Source: Ascoidea asiatica
Taxonomy: Eukaryota; Ascomycota; Saccharomycetes; Ascoideales; Ascoideaceae
Assembly (NCBI GenBank): GCA_001600695.1
Contig: BCKQ01000003.1
Coordinates: 1,054,001-1,118,000 of the forward strand
Direction of reading: 5' to 3'
Length of the DNA stretch: 64,000 nt
The position numbers and the translations under genes were made by a program. The notes below the pieces were generated by a model that searched no databases, was not told where the DNA came from, and was given only the letters and a program-made list of their open reading frames with translations. Shown in pieces: positions 31,833 to 43,281 of the stretch (position 1 is the stretch's first letter; each line of letters starts with the position of its first letter).

Positions 31833-33167
31833 TTAATTACCAAAAGAATAATCACCAGAAATCCATCTATTAAGCATATCTAAAGAAACTTCAGGTTTAT
31901 CATATGGAACCATATGACCAGCATCAAAAATTCTTAAAAATGTAAAATTATTAAAATTTTTAACATTACCTGCAAGTTCATTATCTAAAGTTAAATATGG
32001 TAACATTGGAGATTTTAAAAAATTTTTATGATTTGAATAATCTAAAGCACTTGACCAAGCTTCATTACCAAGCCAATTACAAATAAAATCTTTATCACCA
32101 GAATATAATAAAACTGGATAACCATTATTTAATAATTCTGCAATATATTGTTGAAATGGTTTCATTTCATCACCAGTTAAAGCAAATTGTGTACCAACTT
32201 TTTCATTACAACCAACATATTTATCAACTTCAACACCTAATGATTTCATAACATAATCTTGATTTAAATAATTTTCAATATATGATAAACCTTTATAACA
32301 AAGTGAAGTTTCTGGATCACATTTTTTTCTAATATCATAAATATTTAAACCAGTTTTTTCAAAAGCAGTCATCATTTTTGATGAACAATATATACCTGCA
32401 GGTATACAAGTAAATGGATTTTGATTTAAATAACAAAATTCAATTAATTTTTTACATCTTGGATATGATTTTCTCATATTTTCACATTCTTTATCAGAAA
32501 TTATTTGTTTATAACCACCTTTACCACATGCCATTGGTTCATAATAACCATATTGAATTAAAGAATCTGTTAAACCATTACCAATCATTATTGAAGATAA
32601 ATTAAAAGTTTTATCTTTATGATTAATAATTTCTGAAGCAAATTTTGGTATATAATGACCACCATAAGATTCACCAGCAATATGAAAATTATTTTTTCTT
32701 AAATTTGGAAAATAATCAAAAAATAATTCTAAAAAATTATAAACATCAATTGAAGCATCATTTGTTGTTGAAATTGGTTTTGCAGAATTTGAATATGAAT
32801 AACCAACACCAATTGGTTGTTCAAGAAATATTATTGAAGCATTTGAATTCCAAGAAAATTTATTATAAATTGGTTTAATTTCTTGATCAATACTTGAAGG
32901 ACCTAATTCAAAAAATAAACCTGTTAATGATGAACAACCTGGTCCACCATTTAACCATAAAATTAAAGGATCATTAATTGGATCATTTCTTGATTCAAAA
33001 TACCAATAAAAAAAATGTTTATCTTCAGATATAGCATCTAAATAACCTGCATATTGATTAACAATATCAATACCTAAAATTTCTGGATTTGTTTTTTTAA
33101 TTCTTAAATTATAATTTGAAAATTTATCATTTTTAACAATTTTAAAATCATTTTTTTCTTTTAAACT

Positions 33168-33204
<37 letters not shown>

Positions 33205-33359
33205 TGCATATAATTAGTTTTAATATTATAATTATTTAAAGATGAAAAATCATTTCCTAATTTAAATATTGAAGATAAAGGTGATTGAAAATCTAATGGA
33301 AATGATAAAGATAATTTAGCAATTGATAAAGTTGTTAATAAAAGTGAAGACACTTTCAT
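31833..33359 (-). CDS. PRC1: Vacuolar carboxypeptidase Y
   Basis: 508-residue serine carboxypeptidase (S10). Signal peptide MKVSSLLLTTLSIAKLSLS; a short propeptide with a run of 12 Ser (residues 54-65). The mature-type sequence starts near EILGIDIVNQYAGYLD. Catalytic residues are Ser231 in GESYGG, Asp in YSGDKDFICN and His in FDAGHMVP. The substrate-binding WLNGGPGCSS and several conserved Cys for the CPY disulfides are also present. In yeast it is a vacuolar protease maturing through the Vps10 pathway. The S. cerevisiae sorting signal QRPL is not present in the propeptide, which is shorter than the 91 residues of the yeast one; another signal must be used if the enzyme is vacuolar. Identification of the enzyme is firm. 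Confidence 0.93.
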
Positions 33360-34179
33360 TTTTAATAAATTTTATTTGAATTTTTTACTTTTCAATGTTT
33401 GATTTTTCTTTTTTTTTTTTTATTATTATGATTGAAATTGTAGTTACAATTATAATTTCAATTAAATTAAATTAAGACTGGTATTTTTTTTTTAAGTATT
33501 GATTATGGAGAATGAAATGAGAGTCTAAGTTAGATAGTTATCTTAAATGAGAGAACTATCCGAGATATAGTAAGTCATGTGAACAGCCTCGGAAGTGTAT
33601 AATTTCTTGATTCGTAAGAAAGTTTTAAAATGCATTACAATGTACAGTGGTGTCACGCACTTTGACACTTATGTCCATAAGCCTCTTTTTTCAATAAGCA
33701 CCGAGGGTGATTTCGAGGGCTAGTTTTTTTTTCATGTGATCGGAAGTTGTGGCGGTGAGGTGTTCTCCTTGCCGATTGGCGTTAAATTTGCATGTGAAGA
33801 AGCACCACAAAGAAAAAGAAGCGTTTGTTCCAGTGGGTTCTTAAGTGAGTGCAGTTGTGAAGCGCTCTGGATTTATTCTAGAAGAAGGAGCAACAACGTT
33901 AGCTCCATGACTTGACTTGACTTGCGTTGCACTGGTGAACACGCGAAACGTTAGCTGATAACTTAACTCGCTTTATCAAATTGCAAAGATGTGTGAAGGT
34001 GAATATTTTTAATTTTTTGTAAAAGAATATAAATATAAAATAAATCTCCCTTTTCTCTTTACTTTCATATTTATATTTCTCATTACATCCATTTCCCATC
34101 AATAAACATTTATATTAATCAACCAATCAATCAATCATCAATCAATCATCAATTAATCCTTTAATAATATATAATAAAG
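33360..34179. promoter_or_regulatory. Divergent promoter, CPY / perilipin
   Basis: 820 bp with a GC-enriched centre (33540-33960). It contains CGGAAGTGTA at about 33589 and CGGAAGTTG at about 33741, motifs that recur in the GOR1/RPN12 divergent promoter. The last 200 bp before 34180 are A+T-rich leader with CAATCAATCATCAAT-type repeats. Confidence 0.45.
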
Positions 34180-35055
34180 ATGTCTTCAGAAACAGAAATT
34201 GAAACTAATACAAGTTCAATTCCAACACCAGCTTCAACTTCAAGTTTTAAAACTTTAAATCATTTAAATAAATATCCAATTATTAATAATACAAAAGAAT
34301 ACTTAAATTCATTTAATTCAATAAAATATTTTAAAACTTTTTCAAAAAATATATCAAATTCTATTACAAAAAATTTAACTAATAATACAATTTTAAAAAA
34401 TTATTATGAAAAATTAGATAATAAATTTAATTTAAATTCAAATGTTAAAAAAATTGATTTAATTATTGATAAATATTTTTTTAATTCATTTATTGATAAA
34501 TATTTTATTTTTTTACAAAAAGATATAAATTTAAAAGATTTAAAAAATTTAAAAGATTTAAAATTTTCAAATTTTAAAAAAATTTTAAATAATTTTCAAA
34601 ATCAAGCAAAAAATTATCAAAATAATGCAAAACCAATTGTTTTAAAAAAAGTTAATCCAATTGTTAATCCTGTTAATGATAAATTAGAAAATTTAATTAA
34701 TACTTATTTACCAATTGAAAATAAAGAAATTAATGAAATTACTGAAAATACTAAAGAAAATGTTGAAAATGTTGAAATTTTAAAAGATTCTGATGAAATT
34801 ACAAGAATGTATTCATTAGCAACTTCTGCTTATAAAAGAGTTAAACCAATTGCAAGTGAAAAATCAAATGAATTATCAAAACATATTAATGATATTTATA
34901 ATTCAAATTTATCAAAAAGTTCAAATAATAAATCAATTGCAATTAAAAATACAACTTTTCAATTAGTTTCTCCAATTGTAAATGAAGTTTTTGATACAAC
35001 TAAAACTAATTTTGATAAATTAGTTACTGATATTAAATCAGCAAAATTATCTTAA
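34180..35055 (+). CDS. PLN1: Perilipin-like lipid-droplet protein (Pet10/Pln1 type)
   Basis: 291 residues. After a Ser/Thr-rich N-terminus the pattern LNHLNKYPIINNTKEYLNSF resembles the PAT-like start of fungal perilipins. It is followed by amphipathic segments with repeated VNPIV/KPIV/PIVNEV motifs (KKVNPIVNPVNDKLENLINTYLP, YKRVKPIASEKSNELS, FQLVSPIVNEVFDTT), as in Pet10/Pln1, which coats lipid droplets and supports their formation. No membrane span, no enzyme motif. The size matches yeast Pln1 (283 residues). The assignment rests on this pattern rather than on a diagnostic motif, so it is moderate. Confidence 0.65.
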   Translation: MSSETEIETNTSSIPTPASTSSFKTLNHLNKYPIINNTKEYLNSFNSIKYFKTFSKNISNSITKNLTNNTILKNYYEKLDNKFNLNSNVKKIDLIIDKYFFNSFIDKYFIFLQKDINLKDLKNLKDLKFSNFKKILNNFQNQAKNYQNNAKPIVLKKVNPIVNPVNDKLENLINTYLPIENKEINEITENTKENVENVEILKDSDEITRMYSLATSAYKRVKPIASEKSNELSKHINDIYNSNLSKSSNNKSIAIKNTTFQLVSPIVNEVFDTTKTNFDKLVTDIKSAKLS

Positions 35056-36647
35056 TTTCTCCTATTATCTTTATCATTCATTATATTTATCTTATTCCTT
35101 ATCTATACTTTACTTACTTTACTTTTTTATCTATATAGCAATAATACAATTATTCAAATATTAAACTTTTATAATTTCCTTTATAATACAATTCCAGATA
35201 AAGCACAAGCAACATCATAATACATGCATCCGTGTATCTGGTTTCAAAAACTTTTTCTCTTCAACCTCACCCACAAACCTGGTTTTCTTTCTTCTTTCCA
35301 ACTAATAAAAAAACATAACATAAAAACCCGCACTAGCCACGCAACCAGATTAACTTCATCCAACCATTCTCAGTCTACCCAAAGTTCCTCACCCGCTTTT
35401 TTTTGCTGCTTTCTGCCGTTGACGTAAGCTCACTTTTTTTGCTTTGTGCACTCTGGTTTTTATAATTTGCGTACTTTTATTACTTGCTGCTTTAAAGCTC
35501 AATCCTCAAAGATTGTCAAAATTCCTTATCAGTAAAACTTCATAAAAACTACATCAAAAATTCATTAAAAATTCATTAAAAATTCATAACTGTAAATATA
35601 ATAATAATAATAATAATTATTGATAAAGTTACTAGAATAATTTTAAAATCCCAAACCTTATAAGCCATGAAAAAAAAACATAAAGGCAAAAAAATATGAA
35701 TATAAAGAAAGAATAATGATAATAAAATTGAATATAAATTCAAAAGTGACAATAATTTAAAAAGTGACTTTAAAAATGAATACTTTTCAGTAAAAATTCA
35801 GAAGTTTAACATTTTGAAATCTAAGATGGAAAAATCTAAGATAGCAATCTTAAAACTTACTTATCTCTACATACAACCAGTGCTTATACTAAATACTGTA
35901 TAATAATATTGTATATAAAATAATTGAATCGTAATAGTTAATTATGTTATAATAATCAAAAATATATTTAAAAAATTTCATTAAGAAGATTAAAGATTAA
36001 GTTAAGTTTAGAAACATTGAATTTAGATAAAAAAACAAAAAGAGAAGGCACACTATCATTTATAAGGAAAAAATAAAGAAAACTAAAAGGAAAGTAAAAG
36101 TAAAGTAAAAGTAAAGTAAAAGGGGTAAAATGTTCAAAAGAAAAAAATAAAAAACTGAACTACCAAAATAACAAACAATATAAATAAATAAATAAGTAAC
36201 TAATAAAGTAAAATAAAACATAGAGATTTGTGAATTGTAAAATTTAAGATTTCAAAATCACTTGGAATAAAATCGATTTCGAAAATAAAAAACGAAAACG
36301 AAAACGAAATTTTAAATAAGACTGTAAACTAAACGTAAACTAAACGAAAGCAAAAACTAAGAAAAAACTAAGAAAAAACTGAAATAAAACTAAAACAAAA
36401 GAAAAGAATACTGAATACTAAACATTGAATAGTGAATAAAAGTAAGAATAAGAATAAGAAGTTGAATTTAAAGAATTAAAGCATTTGAGAAATTGGTTAC
36501 GATTGAAGAGATTTATAAGATTTGATAAGATTGAGAGGACTGATAAGATTGTAAAGAAAAAAAAGATTGAAGATTGAAGATTGAAGTTTAAGGATTAAAA
36601 ATCGAAGATCGAAGATTAATAAGGTTCATATAATTGGAATGATAACT
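35056..36647. other. Long convergent intergenic region, no gene seen
   Basis: 1.6 kb between the perilipin and the Con7-like gene, both of whose 3' ends face it. 35215-35480 is slightly GC-richer with C-rich plus-strand sequence. The rest is A-rich on the plus strand, with degenerate short repeats such as AGTAAAAGTAA (about 36095-36120) and AAACGAAAACGAAA. The 67-residue frame at 35224 lacks gene-like codon use. A long 3' UTR of the Con7-like gene or an unannotated ncRNA is possible. Confidence 0.4.
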
Positions 36648-37153
36648 TTAATGACGACCATTTAAATTTGTTGGAGGAAAAAATGACAGAGTTCCAGGAA
36701 CTGCATAACCAAAATTAGAATTTGTATTATATGGATTTGATTCATAATTTGAATAATTAATTCCTGGAATCTGAGATGATAATGGAGAATTTGTTGAATT
36801 ATTAGATAATGTTGAAGGTGATGAAGAATTATTATTAATATTATTACTATTACTGTTATTGTTATTATTATTGTTAATATGATTTGAGTTATAAGTATTT
36901 GGTGTATAATAACTATTTGAATTTCTATTTAAGTTTCTATTAATATTTAGGTTTGAATTTGGATTTAAATTTATATTTGCTTCATCTAATGATCCATATT
37001 GAGAGTTTGAATTATTTGAAGAAGAAGAAGAAGAAGATGTAAAATATTGATTATTTGGATTTGGATGATTTTGATTGTAATTTAAAGTAGATATGGAATT
37101 ATTTGAAGAAATACTACTTGATTTTGAAGAAGGAGGAGTTAATAAATTTGGAT

Positions 37154-37185
<32 letters not shown>

Positions 37186-37585
37186 GTATTTATACTTAAA
37201 TTATTCATATTATTATTCATATTATTATTCATATTATTATTCATATTTGAATTTGAATTTGAAGAATAAAACATATCATTTGATAAAGAATTTTGATTAA
37301 TATTTTGATTAATATTATTTGAAATAGTTGGTAAAGAATTAGACCTTTCTTTTTGTTGTAATTTTAATAATTCTGAATTTTTTTTCTTTTTTTCTCTTAA
37401 TTTAGCTCTAATTTCTCTAAATTCTTCTGGTTTTCTTTTTAAACCATGATTTTGTGTTAAAACATGAGCATTTAAATGATTTAAAGTTCCATAACCTTTT
37501 GTACAACCATTCCATTTACATAAATAAACTCTATCAATTTCATCATGTTTACGTCTTGGTCTTTTTTTCTTTTCACTTGATTGAA

Positions 37586-37630
<45 letters not shown>

Positions 37631-38396
37631 TTTCGTTATTATTATGAATAATATTTTCATTTTTATTTAATGAAGTTGGTGAAGTTGTTGGAGAAATTAT
37701 TGAATTTATAGAATTTATTGGATTTATTGGATTTATTGGATTTATTGAATTCACTTGATTCATTTGATTCATTGAAGTAAGTTGATTAACTGAATTGATT
37801 GAATTCATTTGATTAATTGGATTAATTTGATTATAATTATTAATTGGATTGATTGGATTAATTGTATAAGATAATTTTGAAGAATATCTTGAATTCAGAT
37901 TATTTAAATTACTCAGATTACTATCCATATTATTAAGATTAATATTACTTAAATTATTTGAAGAATTATTATTATTATTATAAGAATTATAATTATTATA
38001 ATTTGAATTATATGAATTCATTGAAGATTGATTATTTATATTTGAAGATTTAATTGTTGAAGGATTAGAGATTGAAGATGAATTTGAATTTGAATTTGAA
38101 TTTGAGGTAGAAGTAGAAATAGAAGTTGAAGTTGAATTTGAATTTGGAGTTGAATTAGATATAATTGGATTAATAGGAGTATTATTATTTAAATTTGATT
38201 GAAAAGTTGGATAAGAATAAGAGTTACTATTAATATTATTAGTATTAATATTATTATTATTATTAATATTATTTAAGTAAGATTGATTCATTTGAATTGA
38301 TTGTTTATTAGGTAAAGGTAACAGAATTGGATTAAAATGATTTGAAATTGGATCTGATATTTCAGCACAAATTAAAGTATTAATTCTTTCTGGCAT
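36648..38396 (-). CDS. Con7-like C2H2 transcription factor, Asn/Ser-rich
   Basis: 582 residues with a single recognisable domain near residues 275-340. A basic KKKRPRRKHDEIDRV stretch (nuclear localisation) leads into one C2H2 finger, LCKWNGCTKGYGTLNHLNAHVLTQNHG (CX4CX12HX5H). A basic helix EEFREIRAKLREKKKK follows. The GYGTLNHLNAHV core is shared by a conserved fungal group including Con7-type regulators of filamentous fungi; that link is from memory of the motif. Everything else is low complexity: Asn, Ser and short repeats such as INPINPINPINSIN and SISTSTS. Two Rap1-like sites and a 3 kb gene-free region lie upstream, suggesting complex control of this gene. Confidence 0.75.
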
Positions 38397-39049
38397 AATA
38401 TTAGTTGTAATATTATGTTTATGGTTAAAATTAGTTCAGAAATTAATAATTGGTTGTGTATATAATTGGATGATTTATTATATATTCAATATATATTTAA
38501 TGTATTCTTAATATTAATATATTCTTTATATAGTTTTTAATATAATATATAAATATGTATATTTAATATATAAATAAAGGTTTATTATAAAGACTACAAA
38601 TTACAATAAAATAAGTAAATATATACAATATATATTCGGGGCTTTTTTAAAGAAAAATTAGCTTAAAATAAGTGTATTTTAGTAGGGATTTTTGATTCTT
38701 TTATATTCTAAAAAATAAGTTAAATTGAATAAAGAAAAAAAACATTGGAGATTTTGCACTGCGTGAAGAATGAGCTAATGCAAACTTTTCTAAAGTGTTC
38801 TAAAGTACTGATATTAGTAGAAAGTGTGTCAAATTTAAGTGTATTACTAAATTACTAAGATTTTAAGATATTAAGAATTAAAAAATTATCAAAGATATCA
38901 AATATTAGATACAGTACTACATAAGATACAAGATACAAGATACAAGATACAAGATACAAGATACAAGATATTAGTTACTAGTTATTAGGTACAAGAACAC
39001 TAACAATTAGATATCAAATCTGATATTGATAACCAAGATACACACCCTC

Positions 39050-39089
39050 ACACCCACACACTCTTACACACTCTTACACACCCACACTT
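39050..39089 (+). promoter_or_regulatory. Two Rap1-like sites (ACACCCACAC)
   Basis: ACACCCACACAC at 39050-39061 and ACACCCACACTT at 39078-39089 fit the Rap1 consensus ACACCCRYACAY in the core. They lie about 650-690 bp upstream of the Con7-like ATG. Binding is inferred. Confidence 0.4.
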
Positions 39090-40148
39090 ACTCTAGCTCC
39101 TTAAGGCAGCGCACGCAGCACAGGAAAGCGCATACTACTTTATAAAGTACCATAAACACAGGAATCTACGTATTGTGCACATTTTTAAGTTGTGCGCTGC
39201 TATAGGCAGCTGCACGCTGTATCCAAAGGCACTCCCGTATCAATTGCTATGATACCATGTTATTATGCTATTATACCATTATGATTTTAATATTTTATGC
39301 TATTATGCTATTAAGTTCTTAAGTTATAAATATCTAAAGTTTCTAAATGTGTTATGTCATTATGTGAGTTATGCAAATAGTAAATTTGGGAGAGTATGGT
39401 TTGGAATGACATTATATTATTGTATGTATTCATATGAGATTTTTGATATGAGACTGATAACAAGATTGTCCAAAATACAAATGTGCAATTGAAACTAAGA
39501 TGGTTTGTTTATCTTCTTGTGTCCTGCACAATCAAGATTAGCTCTCTCTGTACAGTACAGCCACTATACTCTGCAGTCTCAGGCATGCGAGTACGGCACC
39601 TTGTAGTCTGGAATTTAGGGGACTTTAGATACACTTTTAATCACTGAGGGTCATTTGCCACAAAAGCGCACATGTTTGCTATGTGGACCAGAGTCCATTT
39701 AATTTACAAAATATCGGTACAATTTATTAATAATATAATATAATTTAATATAATAGAGGCCAGATTGGCGCACTTTTCTTCAAAGACTCTCCTAATATTG
39801 CTTAGATATTTCCCAAATAATTTGATTCTTGGGGTTATTTGGAGATATCAATTGGGTCTGCAACTAAAATTTGATTGATTTATTGATTAATTGATTGATT
39901 GATTGCAATTGTACTGTAGTTAAGTACAATTATAAATATTATTACTGCGTGCATTGAGGTTTACCCTACATACGCAATTATAGTGATTCGTATTAATGCT
40001 AAATTATTAATTAATTCAATCAGACTAATTTAGCAAATGAGGGTAGCAGAAGTTTAAAAGCTTGGCTTGATTGTTTTTAATTGGTTGATCTGATTGTTGA
40101 AGCTCTAATCATTGTAATAATTTTGAATTATTAATCAATTGAGCTAGT

Positions 40149-40199
40149 ATAAGGTTAGAGTTTGGTGCTAAAAACTCCACCATCAAACCCTAACCTTAT
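40149..40199. repeat. 18-bp imperfect hairpin
   Basis: ATAAGGTTAG (40149-40158) pairs with CTAACCTTAT (40190-40199). After one A.C mismatch GTTTG (40160-40164) pairs with CAAAC (40184-40188), and GTG (40165-40167) pairs with CAC (40178-40180) across a 3-base bulge. The loop is 10 bases. Confidence 0.85.
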
Positions 40200-41265
40200 C
40201 TATGCTAAGAGGCTTCAAATTTTGTTCAAGCTCTGATTAAAAATAAATTATTGGAGTATTGCTGTGGTAGCAGAGTACAATTTCTGTACTACATTATCTC
40301 TGTGGTATTAATATTAATACTAAAATATCACTCAACCATTTTCATTTTTATTTTCATTTTTAATTTCATTTTTAATTTTCACATGCTTTAGGCTAACTTT
40401 GATCTTAACTTGCACACTTTTCCAACTTGACAAGATAAACACATAACTTGAGGTTACCCCACTTGTTTCTACATACACCACTTTCTATCATAGCAACTCA
40501 GCATTCACTACCATAGTAATACTAATGTTATTATAATTAATATTATTATTATTATCAGGCTACAGCCATACAAACATTGCTACTTTTTGCAATTATTATG
40601 AATACAGTAAACATTAAAAATATTACAGGCGATCATGAAATATTTTAATTCAATTACGTCACGTGCTCCCCTTTTTCTATTTTTTTCTCCTTTTTTATGG
40701 ATCTTAAGATAAATAAAGACTTCCGAATGACCCTTTTTTTTTCTCTATTACTTTTCAGAAATCTATTTTTTTTTTTTTAAATGAGTTCAATATTCTACAG
40801 CATACTAAATTATTTCATCACTTTTTAATGGTTGTGATTTACAAGAAATTGTGAATACCATTGAAAAGAGTTTTTTTTTTTTTATCAAAGTTTCAATATT
40901 TGTACTTTTATATTGTAGATCAATTATTTCATATTATTACTACAAAACTAATCCAATTCATCAAAAATTGATTCCCAAAACTGCAAGTTTTTAGTTGAGC
41001 TTAAAAATGTGGGTGGATGTACGTAAATGTTAGCGAAGGTCTTTGGCTGTATTTGGTGCATACTGACTGTCTTGCAGCTCTTGGCAGTATTCTGCTGCAG
41101 ATAACAGCTGCCAAAACTACAACAACCAAATATCAAAACTATATCAAAACTATATCAAAGGATTCAATAAATTTGATGCCTTTAATTAGTTTTTCAAAAT
41201 TTCATAATATCATGATAATAATAGCATATAACAAAAATACAGTATATTTATTACTCATATATTAC

Positions 41266-41309
<44 letters not shown>

Positions 41310-41361
41310 TAACAATTAAATCTATATATTTTTTTTATTTCTTTCTAAGATATTTTTTTTT

Positions 41362-43281
41362 TCATTGATTTTCAATAATACTACCATAATTATAGAAATC
41401 ATATTCATTTAATGCATTATATTTTTTCGGCTGTTCAGGTAATTTTATACCTTGTTTTTTCATTGCTTCAATTCTTAAATTTTTAAAATTTGATAAATAA
41501 TAATGTGAATTATCATCAAAAATAACTGGATAATTTTTATCTCCAAATGGTCTTAAATATCTTGCTTTTATATAAAATTTATTATCTTTTTCAAATTCAT
41601 TTTTATTCATTCCAATTTCATTTAAAATATTTATTGATTCTTCTGAATATGAATCAATTGATTTAATACTTGACATTGATGATAATCTATCTTTATCTTT
41701 ATCTTTATTATTATTATTATTATTATTCTGAAATAAATACATTTTAGAATTCTTTAATTTACTTGTTTTATTATTATTATTTATTTTCCTTTTATTCTTC
41801 TTCTTATTATTGTTATCACTATTATAATCTGTGATATTGCTTATATTACTATTATTCAGATATTTGGTGCTTGGTGAAACTTGATTAGATGATATATTAA
41901 TCACACCTAATTCTTTATCCTTATCTCTTTCTTTATCTTTATCTTTATTTTTATCTTTATCATATATATTCTCACTTTCATTATTATATCCTAGATTTGA
42001 TTTAGAATTTGGTGAATTTGAAAATACTCCTCTCAGAGATGAATTTATTGAAATATATGAATCGTTTCTTTGTAAAAGTCCTTTATTTCCAAAAATTGAA
42101 TTATTTTCATTACTATTTATATCATTATTATTCAGATCATTACTATTACTATTATTATTATTATTTTCATCTCTTTGTGGTAACCAAAATCTTTGGCCAT
42201 CATAATATCTCAAACCTTTATTCATTCTTGCATATCTTGATTTAGATTTTGGATGACTTATTAAAGCTTCAACACTATCAAAATGTTTATAATCATAATT
42301 TTTTCCATTAAATGTAACTTTAAAATCATAAATTAAATCTCCAATACCAAAAGAATCTTTTAAAGCCATAATAAATTTTAATCTACATGAATTTGATAAA
42401 TTTTCATAATTATATTCTTTATAAGAAAATGAATTCCAATGTCCAATTGCAAATAAAATTAATTCACAACATAATAATGAATTTTGTATTGCAATTGATA
42501 AATTATAATCATTTGAATTAGAATTTGAATTTGAATCTTCTGAAGAAGAAGAATTTTGAAAATTTGATAATAAATTAAAATAATTTAATATACCTAAAAT
42601 TATACCTTGCCAATAAGATGCAAAAATTATTAATTTAACACATAAAAATTTTCCCCATGGATTAAATGGCATTAAATCATTATAAAGACATTTCCAAAAC
42701 ATAACTAAACAATATAATGATAAACTTACAGTACAATTATAAATTATTGTAATCCAAATATATGGTGAAAATATTGATAAATTATTAATATTATAAATAT
42801 TTAAAAATTCAAAAATTGCAATTAATAAACATAATATTGGTTTTAACCAAACATATTGTAATATACCTCTTTTAATATTTAAAAATGTATATGGATCACT
42901 AATATCAACTTGATTAAAAAATAAATTAAATGGAAATGGTTGTGTTGTTGGAATTCTACCAGATGTCATTATTATTATATTTCTTTCACCACCTAAAATA
43001 TCTGTTAATAATGTAAAAAATGTATAAATTACAAAAGCTTCATAAATTTCTCTAATTGGTTCAATAAATTTTGAAATATTTGGTGCAATTAAATTTAAAA
43101 AACATGATAAAGCATATAATGGTAACATTATTTGAATTCTATTGATTAATCTTTGTTGTAATGGTTTTCTATAATTTAAAAGATGTAAACATATTGAAGT
43201 TAATGATATTATAACCGCAATAAAACTACATAATCCAGATATTACCACTATTGGTATTGGTAAAAGTATTGATGATTCCAT
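41362..43281 (-). CDS. HFL1: TMEM184/DUF300-family vacuolar membrane protein Hfl1
   Basis: 639 residues. The N-terminal about 300 residues hold several membrane segments (LPIPIVVISGLCSFIAVIISLTSICLHLL; IQIMLPLYALSCFLNLIAP; AFVIYTFFTLLTDILGGERNII; ILCLLIAIFEF; CTVSLSLYCLVMFW; FASYWQGIILGILNYF; CELILFAIGHWNSFSYKEY). These are the organic-solute-transporter-alpha/TMEM184 pattern, with the family motifs LGGERN and LPLYA. Yeast Hfl1 sits in the vacuole membrane and recruits lipidated Atg8 through its cytosolic tail. The tail here is long, charged and Asn-rich, with a conserved ARYLRPFGDKNYPVIFDD near the C-terminus. A CACGTG is present about 460 bp upstream. Confidence 0.85.
   Translation of the reverse strand: MESSILLPIPIVVISGLCSFIAVIISLTSICLHLLNYRKPLQQRLINRIQIMLPLYALSCFLNLIAPNISKFIEPIREIYEAFVIYTFFTLLTDILGGERNIIIMTSGRIPTTQPFPFNLFFNQVDISDPYTFLNIKRGILQYVWLKPILCLLIAIFEFLNIYNINNLSIFSPYIWITIIYNCTVSLSLYCLVMFWKCLYNDLMPFNPWGKFLCVKLIIFASYWQGIILGILNYFNLLSNFQNSSSSEDSNSNSNSNDYNLSIAIQNSLLCCELILFAIGHWNSFSYKEYNYENLSNSCRLKFIMALKDSFGIGDLIYDFKVTFNGKNYDYKHFDSVEALISHPKSKSRYARMNKGLRYYDGQRFWLPQRDENNNNNSNSNDLNNNDINSNENNSIFGNKGLLQRNDSYISINSSLRGVFSNSPNSKSNLGYNNESENIYDKDKNKDKDKERDKDKELGVINISSNQVSPSTKYLNNSNISNITDYNSDNNNKKKNKRKINNNNKTSKLKNSKMYLFQNNNNNNNKDKDKDRLSSMSSIKSIDSYSEESINILNEIGMNKNEFEKDNKFYIKARYLRPFGDKNYPVIFDDNSHYYLSNFKNLRIEAMKKQGIKLPEQPKKYNALNEYDFYNYGSIIENQ

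Larger units (their letters stand above)
38397..41361. other. 3 kb gene-free region with inverted repeats, upstream of the Con7-like gene
   Basis: No frame here has gene-like codon use. In order it contains the following: an ACAAGAT tandem (about 38927-38970); two ACACCCACAC Rap1-like sites (39050-39061, 39078-39089); a GC-richer patch (39090-39250) with a 9-bp inverted repeat; a second one at 39530-39700; a series of perfect inverted repeats at 39907-40290; CACGTG at 40660-40665; and a TTA run near 41265-41310, close to the HFL1 3' end. Candidate roles are an extended promoter, a structured ncRNA or a replication/chromatin element. Confidence 0.5.
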
